Counted from the stretch's first letter, positions 16,328 through 24,811 are shown. The stretch: DNA of 32,003 bases from Candidatus Viridilinea mediisalina (GCF_002532535.1 NZ_NQWI01000055.1:1-32003), one strand, 5' to 3'. The notes: generated by a model not told the origin, from the sequence alone. Translations and numbers: made by a program.

Positions 16328-18286
16328 CTACCGCGTCACAAACAGCATAAAACTCAACACCAAGACCGCCCCCATCGTAAAGACAAGCGCATAGGTTCGC
16401 ACATAGCCATTCTGGAGCATCCGCACCTCGGTGGCAGCCCACGTAAAGACGCGCCCGACCCCATTGACCATGCCGTCAATCCCTTGTTTGTCGAAGACGT
16501 TGGCCAGCGTAGCGCTAAACGAACGGAAGGGGGCAACGACCATGCGATTGTAGGCCAGATCTACATACCAAGCCTCCTGCATACCATCCCAGATGTCACC
16601 AGTATAGCGGTAGGCCGGGTCAAGCCCACCGACCTTGACCTTCGCCGCGTTGCTGGTGTAGGCCCACCAGCCTAAGTAGCCCATCCCGACCGCCCCGGCG
16701 GTGGCAAGGATGGCGACCACAAGGTTAAATTTGCCCGCCTCTTCGTGCAGCACGGGCTGGAGCCAATCGGTGAGCAAGTGGGCTGCGGGCATGCCACTGA
16801 AGAGGGTCGGGATGTTCATAAAGCCCGCCACAATCGCACCAATAGCCAGAATGATCAGCGGCACGCGCATGGTTTGGCCGCTCTCGTGGGGGTGGTAGTG
16901 GTTATCGCGCTGCTCACCGTAGAAGATCAGCGCCACCTGCCGCCCCATGTAGAAGGCGGTCAGCAACGAAGTGAGGAAGAGGATCGCCAACTGCGGCCAG
17001 TAGCCATAGGCTGCTGCATGGGCCAAAATCTCATCCTTCGACCAAAAGCCCGCCAGCGGCACCACACCCGCCAGCGCCGCCGCACCAACCATGTAGGTCC
17101 AGAAGGTCGTTGGCATCGCCGTGCGCAAGCCCCCCATCTTCCGCATATCCTGGGTCTCGTGGGTGCCGTGAATCACCGAGCCAGAGCCGAGGAAGAGCAG
17201 CGCCTTGAAGATGCCGTGGGTGAGCAGGTGGAAAATGGCGGCAGCATAGGCCCCCATGCCGCAGGCCGCCACCATAAAGCCCAACTGCGAAACCGTAGAG
17301 TAGGCCAGCACCCGCTTGATGTCCCATTGAGCAATTGCCGCAGTAGCAGCAATAAAGGCGGTAAAGGTACCAATCCAGACCACCCAACTCTGGGTTGCAG
17401 GCGAAGCGGCAAAGAGCTGCTCGGTGCGCGCCATCATGTAGACCCCAGCGGTGACCATGGTAGCCGCGTGGATCAGCGCCGAGACCGGGGTCGGGCCTGC
17501 CATCGCATCGGGCAGCCAGACAAAGAGGGGCAACTGGGCCGATTTGCCAGTTGCGCCAATCAGCAGCAGGAAGGAGATGCCGGTAGCAATGGCAATCGGC
17601 TGCCAATCGGGGCCAAAACGCAGCCCAAAGATCTCAGGCATACGCTCAAGGAACCCCGGTACCCAGCGGCCATTGATCTCCATACCATAGAAATTGAGCG
17701 TCCCAAAATTGGAGAAGACCGCCAGCATAGCCAGAATAAAGGCCGCATCACCAATTCTATTCACCACAAAGGCTTTCACCGCAGCAGCAGCGGCCTCTTT
17801 ACGCTCAAACCAGAAGCCAATCAGCAGGAACGAACAGAGCCCCACCCCCTCCCAACCCAAGAAGAGCAACAGGAGATTATTCGCCATCACCAAGAAGAGC
17901 ATCATGGTGACAAAGAGATTGAGGTAGGCAAAATAGCGCACCACCCGAGGATCGCCGTGCATATAGCCAATCGAATAGATATGGATGAGCGCCCCCACCC
18001 CCGTGACCAGCAGCACCATCACGGCGGTAAGCGGATCAAACATGATCGCAAAAGGCACACTGAGCGAACCAGTAGCGATCCACTCCCAAGCCATCGATTG
18101 CACGCGCCGTTCTGCCTCCGGCAACCCAGCGAGCAGCACCGTCGCCACCAGCGCCAACACAAACGAAGCGACCACCGTGGCACTCGCGAGCATCCCCGCC
18201 TGGCGCTCTTGCCGGATCACAAACAGATTAAGCAAAAAGCCTACAAAGGGCAACAGTGGGATGAACCAGATTAGCCAAGTAAGCAT
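16328..18286 (-). CDS. nuoL: NADH-quinone oxidoreductase subunit L
   Basis: A 652-residue distal antiporter-like subunit. LLFLGWEGVGLCSFLLIGFW carries the helix-5 glutamate, and GATGKSAQLPLFVWLPDAMAGPTPVSALIHAATMV carries the helix-7 lysine and histidine in the NuoL signature. The extra C-terminal length compared with NuoM and NuoN fits the long lateral helix of this subunit. ATG 18286 is preferred over an adjacent TTG (18289), with AGGGG seven bases before the ATG. nuoK ends 65 bases upstream, a normal operon spacing. Confidence 0.97.
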   Translation of the reverse strand: MLTWLIWFIPLLPFVGFLLNLFVIRQERQAGMLASATVVASFVLALVATVLLAGLPEAERRVQSMAWEWIATGSLSVPFAIMFDPLTAVMVLLVTGVGALIHIYSIGYMHGDPRVVRYFAYLNLFVTMMLFLVMANNLLLLFLGWEGVGLCSFLLIGFWFERKEAAAAAVKAFVVNRIGDAAFILAMLAVFSNFGTLNFYGMEINGRWVPGFLERMPEIFGLRFGPDWQPIAIATGISFLLLIGATGKSAQLPLFVWLPDAMAGPTPVSALIHAATMVTAGVYMMARTEQLFAASPATQSWVVWIGTFTAFIAATAAIAQWDIKRVLAYSTVSQLGFMVAACGMGAYAAAIFHLLTHGIFKALLFLGSGSVIHGTHETQDMRKMGGLRTAMPTTFWTYMVGAAALAGVVPLAGFWSKDEILAHAAAYGYWPQLAILFLTSLLTAFYMGRQVALIFYGEQRDNHYHPHESGQTMRVPLIILAIGAIVAGFMNIPTLFSGMPAAHLLTDWLQPVLHEEAGKFNLVVAILATAGAVGMGYLGWWAYTSNAAKVKVGGLDPAYRYTGDIWDGMQEAWYVDLAYNRMVVAPFRSFSATLANVFDKQGIDGMVNGVGRVFTWAATEVRMLQNGYVRTYALVFTMGAVLVLSFMLFVTR

Positions 18287-18351
18287 CAATCAACCCCTAA
18301 CTCTCGACTATGTCTATCGAACTTTCGGCTATCGGCTATCAATTTTTTCAG

Positions 18352-18654
18352 CTACCCCTTCAACACGCTCACCTCATCCACATCGGCGGTACGTTTTGAG
18401 CGAAAGATCGCCACCAAGAGCGCCAGACCAACCGCCACCTCAGCGGCAGCGACGGTAATCACAAAGAAGACGAGAACTTGACCGTCCACACTGAGCCGTT
18501 CGCGGGCAAAGGCGACAAAGGCCAAATTGGCGGCATTGAGCATCAGTTCAACCGACATGAAGACGACGAGCGCATTCCGCCGCACCAGCACCCCCAACAC
18601 CCCAATGGCGAAGAGGGCAGCACTCAGCAGAATGTAGTAGGCCGTTGGAACCAT
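18352..18654 (-). CDS. nuoK: NADH-quinone oxidoreductase subunit K
   Basis: A 100-residue, three-helix membrane subunit of exactly family length. The two buried glutamates are present: [17 protein letters not shown] (Glu36) and [18 protein letters not shown] (Glu70 or 72). These form part of the central proton path of the membrane arm. GGAG lies eight bases before ATG 18654. The upstream interval to nuoJ is 218 bases and is almost entirely tandem repeat. Confidence 0.97.
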   Translation of the reverse strand: MVPTAYYILLSAALFAIGVLGVLVRRNALVVFMSVELMLNAANLAFVAFARERLSVDGQVLVFFVITVAAAEVAVGLALLVAIFRSKRTADVDEVSVLKG

Positions 18655-18679
18655 GGGCGCACTCCGTAATTATAGAGCA

Positions 18680-18725
18680 GGCGTGAGGCGTGAGGCGTGA
18701 GGCGTGAGGCGTGAGGCGTGAGGCG
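18680..18725. repeat. Heptamer tandem array (GGCGTGA)x6
   Basis: Six perfect copies of GGCGTGA directly before the octamer array, in the gap between nuoK and nuoJ. Confidence 0.95.
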
Positions 18726-18872
18726 TCTGCGCGTCTGCGCGTCTGCGCGTCTGCGCGTCTGCGCGTCTGCGCGTCTGCGCGTCTGCGCGTCTGCGCGTCT
18801 GCGCGTCTGCGCGTCTGCGCGTCTGCGCGTCTGCGCGTCTGCGCGTCTGCGCGTCTGCGCGTCTGCGCGTCT
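18723..18872. repeat. Octamer tandem array (GCGTCTGC) about 18 copies
   Basis: Essentially perfect copies of GCGTCTGC over 150 bases. It grades at 18876-18925 into related GCGTCCTC units that lie inside the 3' end of nuoJ. The exact copy number may be affected by assembly. Confidence 0.95.
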
Positions 18873-19439
18873 TCACCTCCTCGCGTCCTCGCGTCTGCGC
18901 GTCCTCGCGTCCTCGCGTCCTGCCTCCTCCGAACGGTGACGTCCGCGCTGGTTTAGCACCACGACGCCAATCACGGCAACCAGCAGAATGATGCCGGTAA
19001 TCTGGAAGGGCAGCAAGTAGTGGGTGAAGAGCAGCGCCGCCAGGGCCGCTGGGTCGCCAAAGGTAGCCAGAGCCTCACCACCGGGGGGCGGCGCAAAGGC
19101 ACTGGCACGCAAGGCGGTAGCCATGGCAACGAGCATCAACACCACCCCCAGACCAATCCCCAAGGGCCGCTGCCACGCAATCTGATCAGGCGCATCCTCA
19201 ATCCGCTCTGCCCCCAGCAGCATCACCACAAAGAGGAAGAGTACCATAATCGCCCCGGCATAGACCGTGAGTTGAATGGCAAAGAGAAAGGGCGAATAGA
19301 GCAACAGAAAGAGTACCGCTACCGCACCAAAGTTGAGCAGCAGAAAGAGCGCACTATGAATGGCATTCCGCGCCACAACCATTGCAACTGCACCAATCAG
19401 TGCAATGGCGGCAGTGATGATGAAGATGAGAGTATCCAT
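18873..19439 (-). CDS. nuoJ: NADH-quinone oxidoreductase subunit J with repeat-derived tail
   Basis: A 188-residue, five-helix membrane subunit. MDTLIFIITAAIALIGAVAMV, ARNAIHSALFLLLNF and the hinge-containing QLTVYAGAIMVLFLFVVMLL are typical of NuoJ. The conserved chain ends near VVLNQRGR; the last 20 or so residues (SEEAGREDARTRRREDARR) are translated from GCGTCCTC-like units continuous with the octamer array, so the C-terminus has probably been extended or replaced by the repeat. NuoJ contributes the flexible TM3 hinge next to the quinone channel, which is intact here. It is preceded by a 217-base gap with a hairpin element. Confidence 0.95.
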   Translation of the reverse strand: MDTLIFIITAAIALIGAVAMVVARNAIHSALFLLLNFGAVAVLFLLLYSPFLFAIQLTVYAGAIMVLFLFVVMLLGAERIEDAPDQIAWQRPLGIGLGVVLMLVAMATALRASAFAPPPGGEALATFGDPAALAALLFTHYLLPFQITGIILLVAVIGVVVLNQRGRHRSEEAGREDARTRRREDARR

Positions 19440-19567
19440 GATCTGATTCTAACTTATTGTTCGCTTATTTCTCATCAAGTCTGTAAGGGAAGCGGATGTT
19501 GTTGATTGCCCCGTTGCGTTGCCACCCTGAGCGAAGGTTTGTAGGAACGTTCCTGTTTGCGCCGTAG

Positions 19568-19633
19568 GTAGTGCCGACTTTAGTCGGCTTCCCATCGCTG
19601 GCAAAGACCTCAGCCGACTAAAATCGGCACTAC
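19568..19633. repeat. GTAGTGCCGACTTTAGTCGG hairpin element
   Basis: Twenty-one-base inverted arms (19568-19588 and 19613-19633, one mismatch) flank a 24-base loop in the interval 19440-19656. It shares the core GCCGACTTTAGTCGGC with the elements at 5029, 12049 and 26147. Confidence 0.88.
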
Positions 19634-19656
19634 GATGCATGCAAACCATGTGCTAT

Positions 19657-20022
19657 TCAGCATGACAGGCTGCTGGGATGCTTAAAAATTCCTAATGCTA
19701 CCTTTTCTTTTGATCCACGCTGTGCCTGTACAAGATCGCTGAGTGATTGACCTCCTGTTCGGGTAAACACGGCATGAATCTCTTCAAGCGACATGCTCGC
19801 CTGAGATGCTAGGTGCTTGAGTTCTGGTTCTAGCTCGACAAGGAGTCCCGCTTCGCGTAGTACCGCCATTGCACGCTCGCGCTCACCTGCTGGTGCCGCC
19901 GGAAGAAACCTTCTGGACAATGTCTCTTCTATCAACTTCTCAATGGGATGACCTACGTTTGCGGCTTCCTGTGTGAGTCGAGCATAGAGTTCTGGTTGTA
20001 ACTCAATGGTTAGGGTGGTCAT
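19657..20022 (-). CDS. Ribbon-helix-helix antitoxin-like protein without a visible toxin partner
   Basis: A 121-residue protein lying between nuoI and nuoJ. The N-terminus MTTLTIELQPELYARLTQEAANVGHPIEKLIEETLSRRFL has the strand-helix-helix layout of ribbon-helix-helix antitoxins and of the DNA-binding part of small regulators. A second helical part follows (about 60-95, KHLASQASMSLEEIHAVF). The start is firm: GAGG at six bases before ATG 20022. It follows nuoI by 34 bases on the same strand, so it is probably transcribed with the nuo operon. No PIN, RelE or MazF-like gene lies beside it. Not a complex I subunit. It may be a stray insertion or a regulator; function unknown. Confidence 0.68.
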   Translation of the reverse strand: MTTLTIELQPELYARLTQEAANVGHPIEKLIEETLSRRFLPAAPAGERERAMAVLREAGLLVELEPELKHLASQASMSLEEIHAVFTRTGGQSLSDLVQAQRGSKEKVALGIFKHPSSLSC

Positions 20023-20056
20023 CAAATACCTCGTGTCGCCAAACGTAAGCGAACGG

Positions 20057-20554
20057 TTATAAATCAATCTGCGCCGGGGGGCTAGGACGACGCTCGATCT
20101 GCTTGAGGACAGGTGGTGGCTCGCCGTGGCCCTGGTCTTCGGGTACGAGCAGCATCTCCTTGGTAAAAATCGAGGCCCGCCGGTCGTAAAACGAGAGCTC
20201 GTATTGGTGTTCCAAGACAATCGCGTTGGTTGGGCAGGCATCCTCGCAGTAACCGCAGAAGATGCAGCGCAGCATATTGATCTCATAGGTTGCCGCGTAG
20301 CGTTCGCCAGGGGAGCGCGGGTTATCGGGCTCATTCTCGGCGGGAATGACCAAGATTGCATCGGCGGGGCATGCGGCAGCGCAGAGCGAGCAGCCGATGC
20401 AGCGTTCGCTCCCGTCAGCAAAGCGCTTGAGTTCGTGCCGCCCCCGGAAGCGTTCACGCACCGGGCGCTTCACCTCCGGGTATTGCACCGTCACCGGCTG
20501 ACGAAACATATACTTGAGGGTTGTACGTAGACCCTTAACAAGTTCTCCAAACAT
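20057..20554 (-). CDS. nuoI: NADH-quinone oxidoreductase subunit I
   Basis: A 165-residue ferredoxin-like subunit of the peripheral arm. It has two CxxCxxCxxxCP motifs, CIGCSLCAAACP (Cys52, 55, 58, 62) and CIFCGYCEDACP (Cys97, 100, 103, 107), which bind the two [4Fe-4S] clusters N6a and N6b. The N-terminal helix (GELVKGLRTTLKYMFRQP) anchors it to the membrane arm. Its ATG shares one base with the nuoH stop (TAATG), suggesting translational coupling. Confidence 0.97.
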   Translation of the reverse strand: MFGELVKGLRTTLKYMFRQPVTVQYPEVKRPVRERFRGRHELKRFADGSERCIGCSLCAAACPADAILVIPAENEPDNPRSPGERYAATYEINMLRCIFCGYCEDACPTNAIVLEHQYELSFYDRRASIFTKEMLLVPEDQGHGEPPPVLKQIERRPSPPAQIDL

Positions 20555-21771
20555 TAGCCCATCTCCTTCAAGTCCTTCACATAGGTCACGTTATCTACGG
20601 GCTTGGGCACCCGATTGATGCCCATCGCAATCACAAGTGTGAGTACACCCAGGGCCAGCAAGACGAAGGAGGCGAGCGTTTCGTTGGGAATGAGCACAAA
20701 GGCAACCGCAGTGTACACGATGTTGAGCAGAGCAAGGGGCAAGAGCCACTTCCACCCCAGATCCATAAGCCGGTCGTAGCGCATGCGCGGCCACGAGGCG
20801 CGAATCCAGACCGAGAGGAAGAGGAAGGCGACCAGTTTGAGCAGGAAGGCGCCGAGCGAGGCCAGCCCAACCGCGATGCTGGCAGCCATGGGACCCGCCA
20901 GGTTTTCCACCCCCGCCCCCAAGGTATAGAGGCCGGGGAAGCGCCAGCCCCCCATAAAGAAGATGACCGCAATCGCGCTGACGGCAATCAGTTTAATGTA
21001 CTCGGTCATGAAGAAGAGTGCAAACTTCATCGAGCCATACTCTGTATTGTAACCGCCAACCAACTCCTGTTCGGCTTCAACCAGATCAAAGGGTAAGCGC
21101 ACCACCTCAGCGGTCGCGGCGATCATAAAGATCACAAAGGCCAAAAATTGGGGCACAATCCCCCAGAGGCCCGCTTGGGCCACCACGATCTGGTGGGTAC
21201 TAAAGGTGCCATAGGTCATGACCACTGCCAGCACCGCACACGCAAGGGCTAGTTCGTAGCTCACCAAATGGGCCGCCGAGCGGATGCCGCCAAGCATCGA
21301 GTATTTGTTGTTGCTGGCCCAACCGGCCAGTGTAATGCCATAGACCCCAATGCTCGTGACGGCAAGCAGATAGAGGACACCAATGTTGATTTCGGCTACC
21401 TGCAAGATGTTCTGCAGCGGCGTAGTTGCCTGGGGCTCGAAACATGCCTGCCAGTTACCACGTATATCCAAGCAGCCAAAGGGAATTACGGCCCAAATAA
21501 TGATCGCCGGTATTACCGCCATTGCCGGCGCCAATAGATAGACCGCCCGGTTGGCTGCCGAGGGCACGACATCCTCTTTGAAGAAGAGTTTGACCGCATC
21601 GGCCACCGGCTGAAGGAAGCCATTTGGCCCGGCGCGGTTCGGCCCTATCCGATTCTGAAAGCGCGCCAAGAGCCGCCGCTCGAAGAGCGTGAGGTAGGCA
21701 AACGCCGTGGTTACCCCGAGGGCAATCACGAAGCATTGGATGATCAGGATAAGCAGAGCGATCCAATCCAT
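20554..21771 (-). CDS. nuoH: NADH-quinone oxidoreductase subunit H
   Basis: A 405-residue membrane subunit linking the peripheral and membrane arms and forming part of the quinone site. RLLARFQNRIGPNRAGPNGFLQPVADAVKLFFKE and FDLVEAEQELVGGYNTEYGSMKFALFFMTEY are the two NuoH signatures, with the acidic loop residues in place. About eight hydrophobic helices are present. ATG 21771 lies immediately after the nuoG stop and it overlaps nuoI by one base, so G-H-I form a tight block. Confidence 0.97.
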   Translation of the reverse strand: MDWIALLILIIQCFVIALGVTTAFAYLTLFERRLLARFQNRIGPNRAGPNGFLQPVADAVKLFFKEDVVPSAANRAVYLLAPAMAVIPAIIIWAVIPFGCLDIRGNWQACFEPQATTPLQNILQVAEINIGVLYLLAVTSIGVYGITLAGWASNNKYSMLGGIRSAAHLVSYELALACAVLAVVMTYGTFSTHQIVVAQAGLWGIVPQFLAFVIFMIAATAEVVRLPFDLVEAEQELVGGYNTEYGSMKFALFFMTEYIKLIAVSAIAVIFFMGGWRFPGLYTLGAGVENLAGPMAASIAVGLASLGAFLLKLVAFLFLSVWIRASWPRMRYDRLMDLGWKWLLPLALLNIVYTAVAFVLIPNETLASFVLLALGVLTLVIAMGINRVPKPVDNVTYVKDLKEMG

Positions 21772-24561
21772 TTATACTACCACCTTCACTAAGCTAACCC
21801 GCGTGCGCGGGCCGGTCTGGATGCGGCTGAGGCAGAGCCCTGGCAGGCCAGCAGGAACCATGACGAGGCCAGGGGGCAGGTCGGCGTGTACACGGGCGGC
21901 GGCACTGAGTTCACCCACCGCCGAAACAATGCGCACGCGGTCGCCATTCTGGATGTTGAGCTTTTCGGCGTCGCTCTGGCTGATCACAATGGCGGGTTGG
22001 GCAAGCTGCCGTTCCAGCAATGAGCCGCGTAGCAGCGGATCGCCGCCGTAGGCCAATGGTTGCGCCAAAAGCAGCAACGGGCGCTCGTCCTTCACCACCG
22101 GGGCCGGACGGGGGCTCAGGCTCAGGGTGAAGCGCCCAGTGCTGATCAAGCTCGGCAGGGCGATGCCGATACCCTCGGTGTTCTCGTAGCTCGTGCCATC
22201 GTAGAAGACCGCTTCGTTGGCTTGGCGGCCCCAGACCCCCGGGTTGCCAGTGGCAGCCAGGGCTTCGTAGGTCACCCCGCCATAGCTAGGCACGCGCTCG
22301 GCGATCTCGGCGGCAACCTCATCGGGCGTGAGGTAGTCCCAACGCGGCGGTTCGGGCGGCCTGGTCACCACCTGCTCATTCTGGCCTTTGGCCGTCTTCG
22401 CACCTTTGGCTGCCTTGGCGGGCTTTGCGCCCTCCGCCTCGACCCGTGGGTGCGGCAGCACCATCATGTCGGCGAGCATCTGGGCCACATCTTGGAAGAT
22501 CTGCCAATCGGGGCGGCTCTGACCGTGGGGCGCACGGGCGGCGCGTGAGCGCTGCACCCGCCGCTCGGCGTTGGTGTAGGTCCCATCGCGTTCCGCAACG
22601 CTGGCAGCGGGCAGCACCACATCAGCCATACGTGCCGTCTCGCTCATAAAGAGCTCTTGCACCACCACAAACTCTGCGGCGGTAAGCGCCTCGCGGGCAT
22701 CGGGCAGACAGGCAGCCGGGTCGAGGCCCGCGATCCAGAGGGCGCGTACATGGCCATCGCGGGCGGCGCTCCAGAGCTGCTGGGCCGGTAGGCCGCGCTG
22801 AGGCATCAAAACATAGCCCGGACGCGCATCGGGGCGCACGCCGAGATCGAGGGCCCCACGGCTGTTGCCGCCGGGCAGCAGGGCAATCATGCCACTGTTG
22901 GGCTTGCCTACGTTACCACTGAGTACCGCCAGAGCGCCCAGCGTCTCGATCAGCGCCAAGCCAGCGCTACGCGCCTCTGCGCCATACATAATCAACCCAT
23001 GCTCGGCCTCAAGCAGCGCCGTAGCCAGAGCCACAATCTGCTCATGGGCTATACCGGCGGCTGCGGCCAACTGCTCAGGCGTCTGGGCCAGCACCTGCTT
23101 ACGCAGCGCATCGAGGCCACTATGCTTCAGTTTGATCCGCTCGGCAGCACCACGTTCCAACAGTTCGCGCACCAACGCCCGTGCCAACGCCAACTCGCCC
23201 CCAACGCTATAACGCAAAGCCTGCGTCGCCGAACGTTCCAACTTGGTAGCACGCTGATTGGCCACAAACAACTGGGCCCCCCGCTGAACCAGCGCCCGCA
23301 GGCGCAACAGATAGAGCGGTGCCTCCTCTTCGGGATCGGCCCCAAAGACCAAGACGGTCGTTCCGGCCCCCAACTCCATCAGATTGGTACCCTTACCAAC
23401 CGCCAGCAAACCACCCAGATCATCGTGGTCGCCATCATCAGGGCTGCCAAGGTGGTGATCAAGATTATTGCTACCCAACTGTTCACGGAAGAGCCGTTGG
23501 AAGAGGTAGAGATCCTCATTGCTCAGGCGCGGAGCCGCCAGACCCGCAATCGCACTACCCCCACGGGCACTCTGCACCGCCGCCAGCTTTTCAGCCACCA
23601 GCGTCAACGCCTCCTCCCAAGAAGCCTCAACAAAATGGTCACCGTGGCGGATCAGCGGCGCATGCAGGCGACTCTCGTGTTCAATAAAGCGATGACCAAA
23701 GCGCCCCTTATCGCAGAGCCAAATATCATTCACCGCCCCATTCTCACGGGGCATCACGCGCATCAAGCGGTCGTGGCGCATATCAAAATTGAGATTGCAG
23801 CCAACCGGGCAGAGGGTACAAATCCCCGGCTTAGAGCTCAACTCCCAGACGCGGGCCTTAAAGCGAAAATCGGCAGTCGTCAGCGCCCCCACGGGACAGA
23901 TGTCGGTCGTATTGCCCGAAAACTTACTTGCAAAAGGCGGATCACTCTTCGAGACAATCATCCAATTGCGTCCGCGATGATCAAAGCCCAACACCGAATC
24001 GTCAGCCAATTCATCCTGGAAGCGCACACAGCGCGAACAGAGAATACAGCGTTCGCGGTCGAGCAGAATCAGATCGCCAAGCGGCACCGGCTTCTCAAAG
24101 TGTACCTTATCATTATAATCAAAGCGGCTCTGCCCCGGCCCCCACTCCATCGTCAGATTCTGCAGAGGACACTCACCGCCCTTATCACAGACCGGGCAAT
24201 CGAGGGGATGCGACGTCAACAGAAACTCAAGCACACCCTTCTGGGCAAACTGCACCTCTTCCGTCTTGGTGTTAATCACCATACCCTCACTAACCGGCGT
24301 CGTGCAGCCCGTCTGCAACTTAGGCATCAGCGCAATCACCGGCTGCCCCTGGGCATCCATGAGCGGCTGGCGGGTCGCAGGATCAAGCTTCGGCATCCCA
24401 ACCTGCACCAGACACATGCGACACATGCCCACCGCTGGCATACGGGGATGGTAGCAAAAGACCGGGATCGCAATCCCGCCCATGCGGGCCGCATCCACCA
24501 CATTGGTGCCCGCCGGAACGCTAAAACTGCGTCCATCAACGGTAATCGTCACATCTGGCAT
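21772..24561 (-). CDS. nuoG: NADH-quinone oxidoreductase subunit G (molybdopterin-like family)
   Basis: A 929-residue peripheral subunit. The N-terminal ferredoxin domain has Cys36, 47, 50 and 86 ([2Fe-2S] N1b). Next come His118-x3-Cys122, Cys125 and Cys131 (N5) and Cys172, 175, 178 and 222 (N4). CTLCPVGC with a later WLCDKG (Cys248, 251, 255, 283) fits the extra N7 cluster found only in some bacteria. The rest is the molybdopterin-oxidoreductase fold that has lost its cofactor in complex I. A Lys/Ala-rich insertion (GAKPAKAAKGAKTAKG) interrupts the C-terminal half at about 705-720. ATG 24561 gives the standard N-terminus. Preceded by a gap with hairpins and a Uma2 fragment. Confidence 0.96.
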   Translation of the reverse strand: MPDVTITVDGRSFSVPAGTNVVDAARMGGIAIPVFCYHPRMPAVGMCRMCLVQVGMPKLDPATRQPLMDAQGQPVIALMPKLQTGCTTPVSEGMVINTKTEEVQFAQKGVLEFLLTSHPLDCPVCDKGGECPLQNLTMEWGPGQSRFDYNDKVHFEKPVPLGDLILLDRERCILCSRCVRFQDELADDSVLGFDHRGRNWMIVSKSDPPFASKFSGNTTDICPVGALTTADFRFKARVWELSSKPGICTLCPVGCNLNFDMRHDRLMRVMPRENGAVNDIWLCDKGRFGHRFIEHESRLHAPLIRHGDHFVEASWEEALTLVAEKLAAVQSARGGSAIAGLAAPRLSNEDLYLFQRLFREQLGSNNLDHHLGSPDDGDHDDLGGLLAVGKGTNLMELGAGTTVLVFGADPEEEAPLYLLRLRALVQRGAQLFVANQRATKLERSATQALRYSVGGELALARALVRELLERGAAERIKLKHSGLDALRKQVLAQTPEQLAAAAGIAHEQIVALATALLEAEHGLIMYGAEARSAGLALIETLGALAVLSGNVGKPNSGMIALLPGGNSRGALDLGVRPDARPGYVLMPQRGLPAQQLWSAARDGHVRALWIAGLDPAACLPDAREALTAAEFVVVQELFMSETARMADVVLPAASVAERDGTYTNAERRVQRSRAARAPHGQSRPDWQIFQDVAQMLADMMVLPHPRVEAEGAKPAKAAKGAKTAKGQNEQVVTRPPEPPRWDYLTPDEVAAEIAERVPSYGGVTYEALAATGNPGVWGRQANEAVFYDGTSYENTEGIGIALPSLISTGRFTLSLSPRPAPVVKDERPLLLLAQPLAYGGDPLLRGSLLERQLAQPAIVISQSDAEKLNIQNGDRVRIVSAVGELSAAARVHADLPPGLVMVPAGLPGLCLSRIQTGPRTRVSLVKVVV

Positions 24562-24627
24562 AGGGAGGTTTCTCTCTAGGGTTTATGCAGCCATCTCTTT
24601 TATTGCGCGTTGGCGACTACGCCGTCT

Positions 24628-24717
24628 GGCGGGGGTTTGGGGGAGGCTGCGCCTCCCCCGAAAAATGTTTCTTAGTTGCGTTGTTGCGGCTTCGCCGCAA
24701 CAACGCAACAAGAAACT
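24628..24717. repeat. Two modular hairpins between nuoF and nuoG
   Basis: GGGGGAGGC-TGC-GCCTCCCCC (24639-24659) follows a GGCGGGGGTTTGGGGG module. A second perfect 16-bp stem (24675-24690 with 24694-24709, loop TTC) has GTTTCTTA and AAGAAAC flanks that extend it. The arrangement matches the cluster at 11060-11182 with different stem sequences. Confidence 0.85.
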
Positions 24718-24800
24718 ATGACATCAATTAGTTCGTAGCGATTGCCGTTATCGGGAAGGGCTTCTAGGTCAGCGATGACCCAGCGCAGGGCAGTATGCAT
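24672..24800 (-). pseudogene. Truncated Uma2-family (DUF820) nuclease remnant
   Basis: A 42-codon open frame too short to be called normally. It starts at ATG 24800 with a strong AGGAGGGAG ribosome site and reads LRWVIADLEALPDNGNRYELID, the recognisable N-terminus of Uma2-family predicted PD-(D/E)xK nucleases. After this the frame runs directly into the hairpin at 24675-24709, which supplies the last residues and the stop. The remaining 150 or so residues of the family, with the catalytic motif, are absent. It lies between nuoF and nuoG on the operon strand. Interpreted as gene debris left by repeat insertion or deletion. Confidence 0.7.
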
Positions 24801-24811
24801 CGCTCCCTCCT

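Noticed and set aside
16745-18274. Long 509-codon plus-strand open frame opposite nuoL
   Set aside because: It is antisense to a clearly conserved nuoL, rich in His, Gln and Arg as expected from the complement of membrane-protein codons, and has no family resemblance.
18723-18872. Possible CRISPR array or coding repeat in the GCGTCTGC array
   Set aside because: Units are contiguous octamers with no spacers. The long open frames across it arise only because an 8-base repeat lacks stop codons in every frame.
20022-20457. N-terminal extension of the antitoxin-like gene to 20457
   Set aside because: The extension overlaps nuoI in another frame and is low in complexity, while ATG 20022 has an excellent ribosome site and begins the recognisable domain.
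22999-24579. 526-codon plus-strand open frame opposite nuoG, with a similar 543-codon frame at 26910-28541 opposite nuoD
   Set aside because: Both are complements of conserved nuo genes in GC-rich DNA; the second begins in the octamer array. No ribosome site or recognisable domain.
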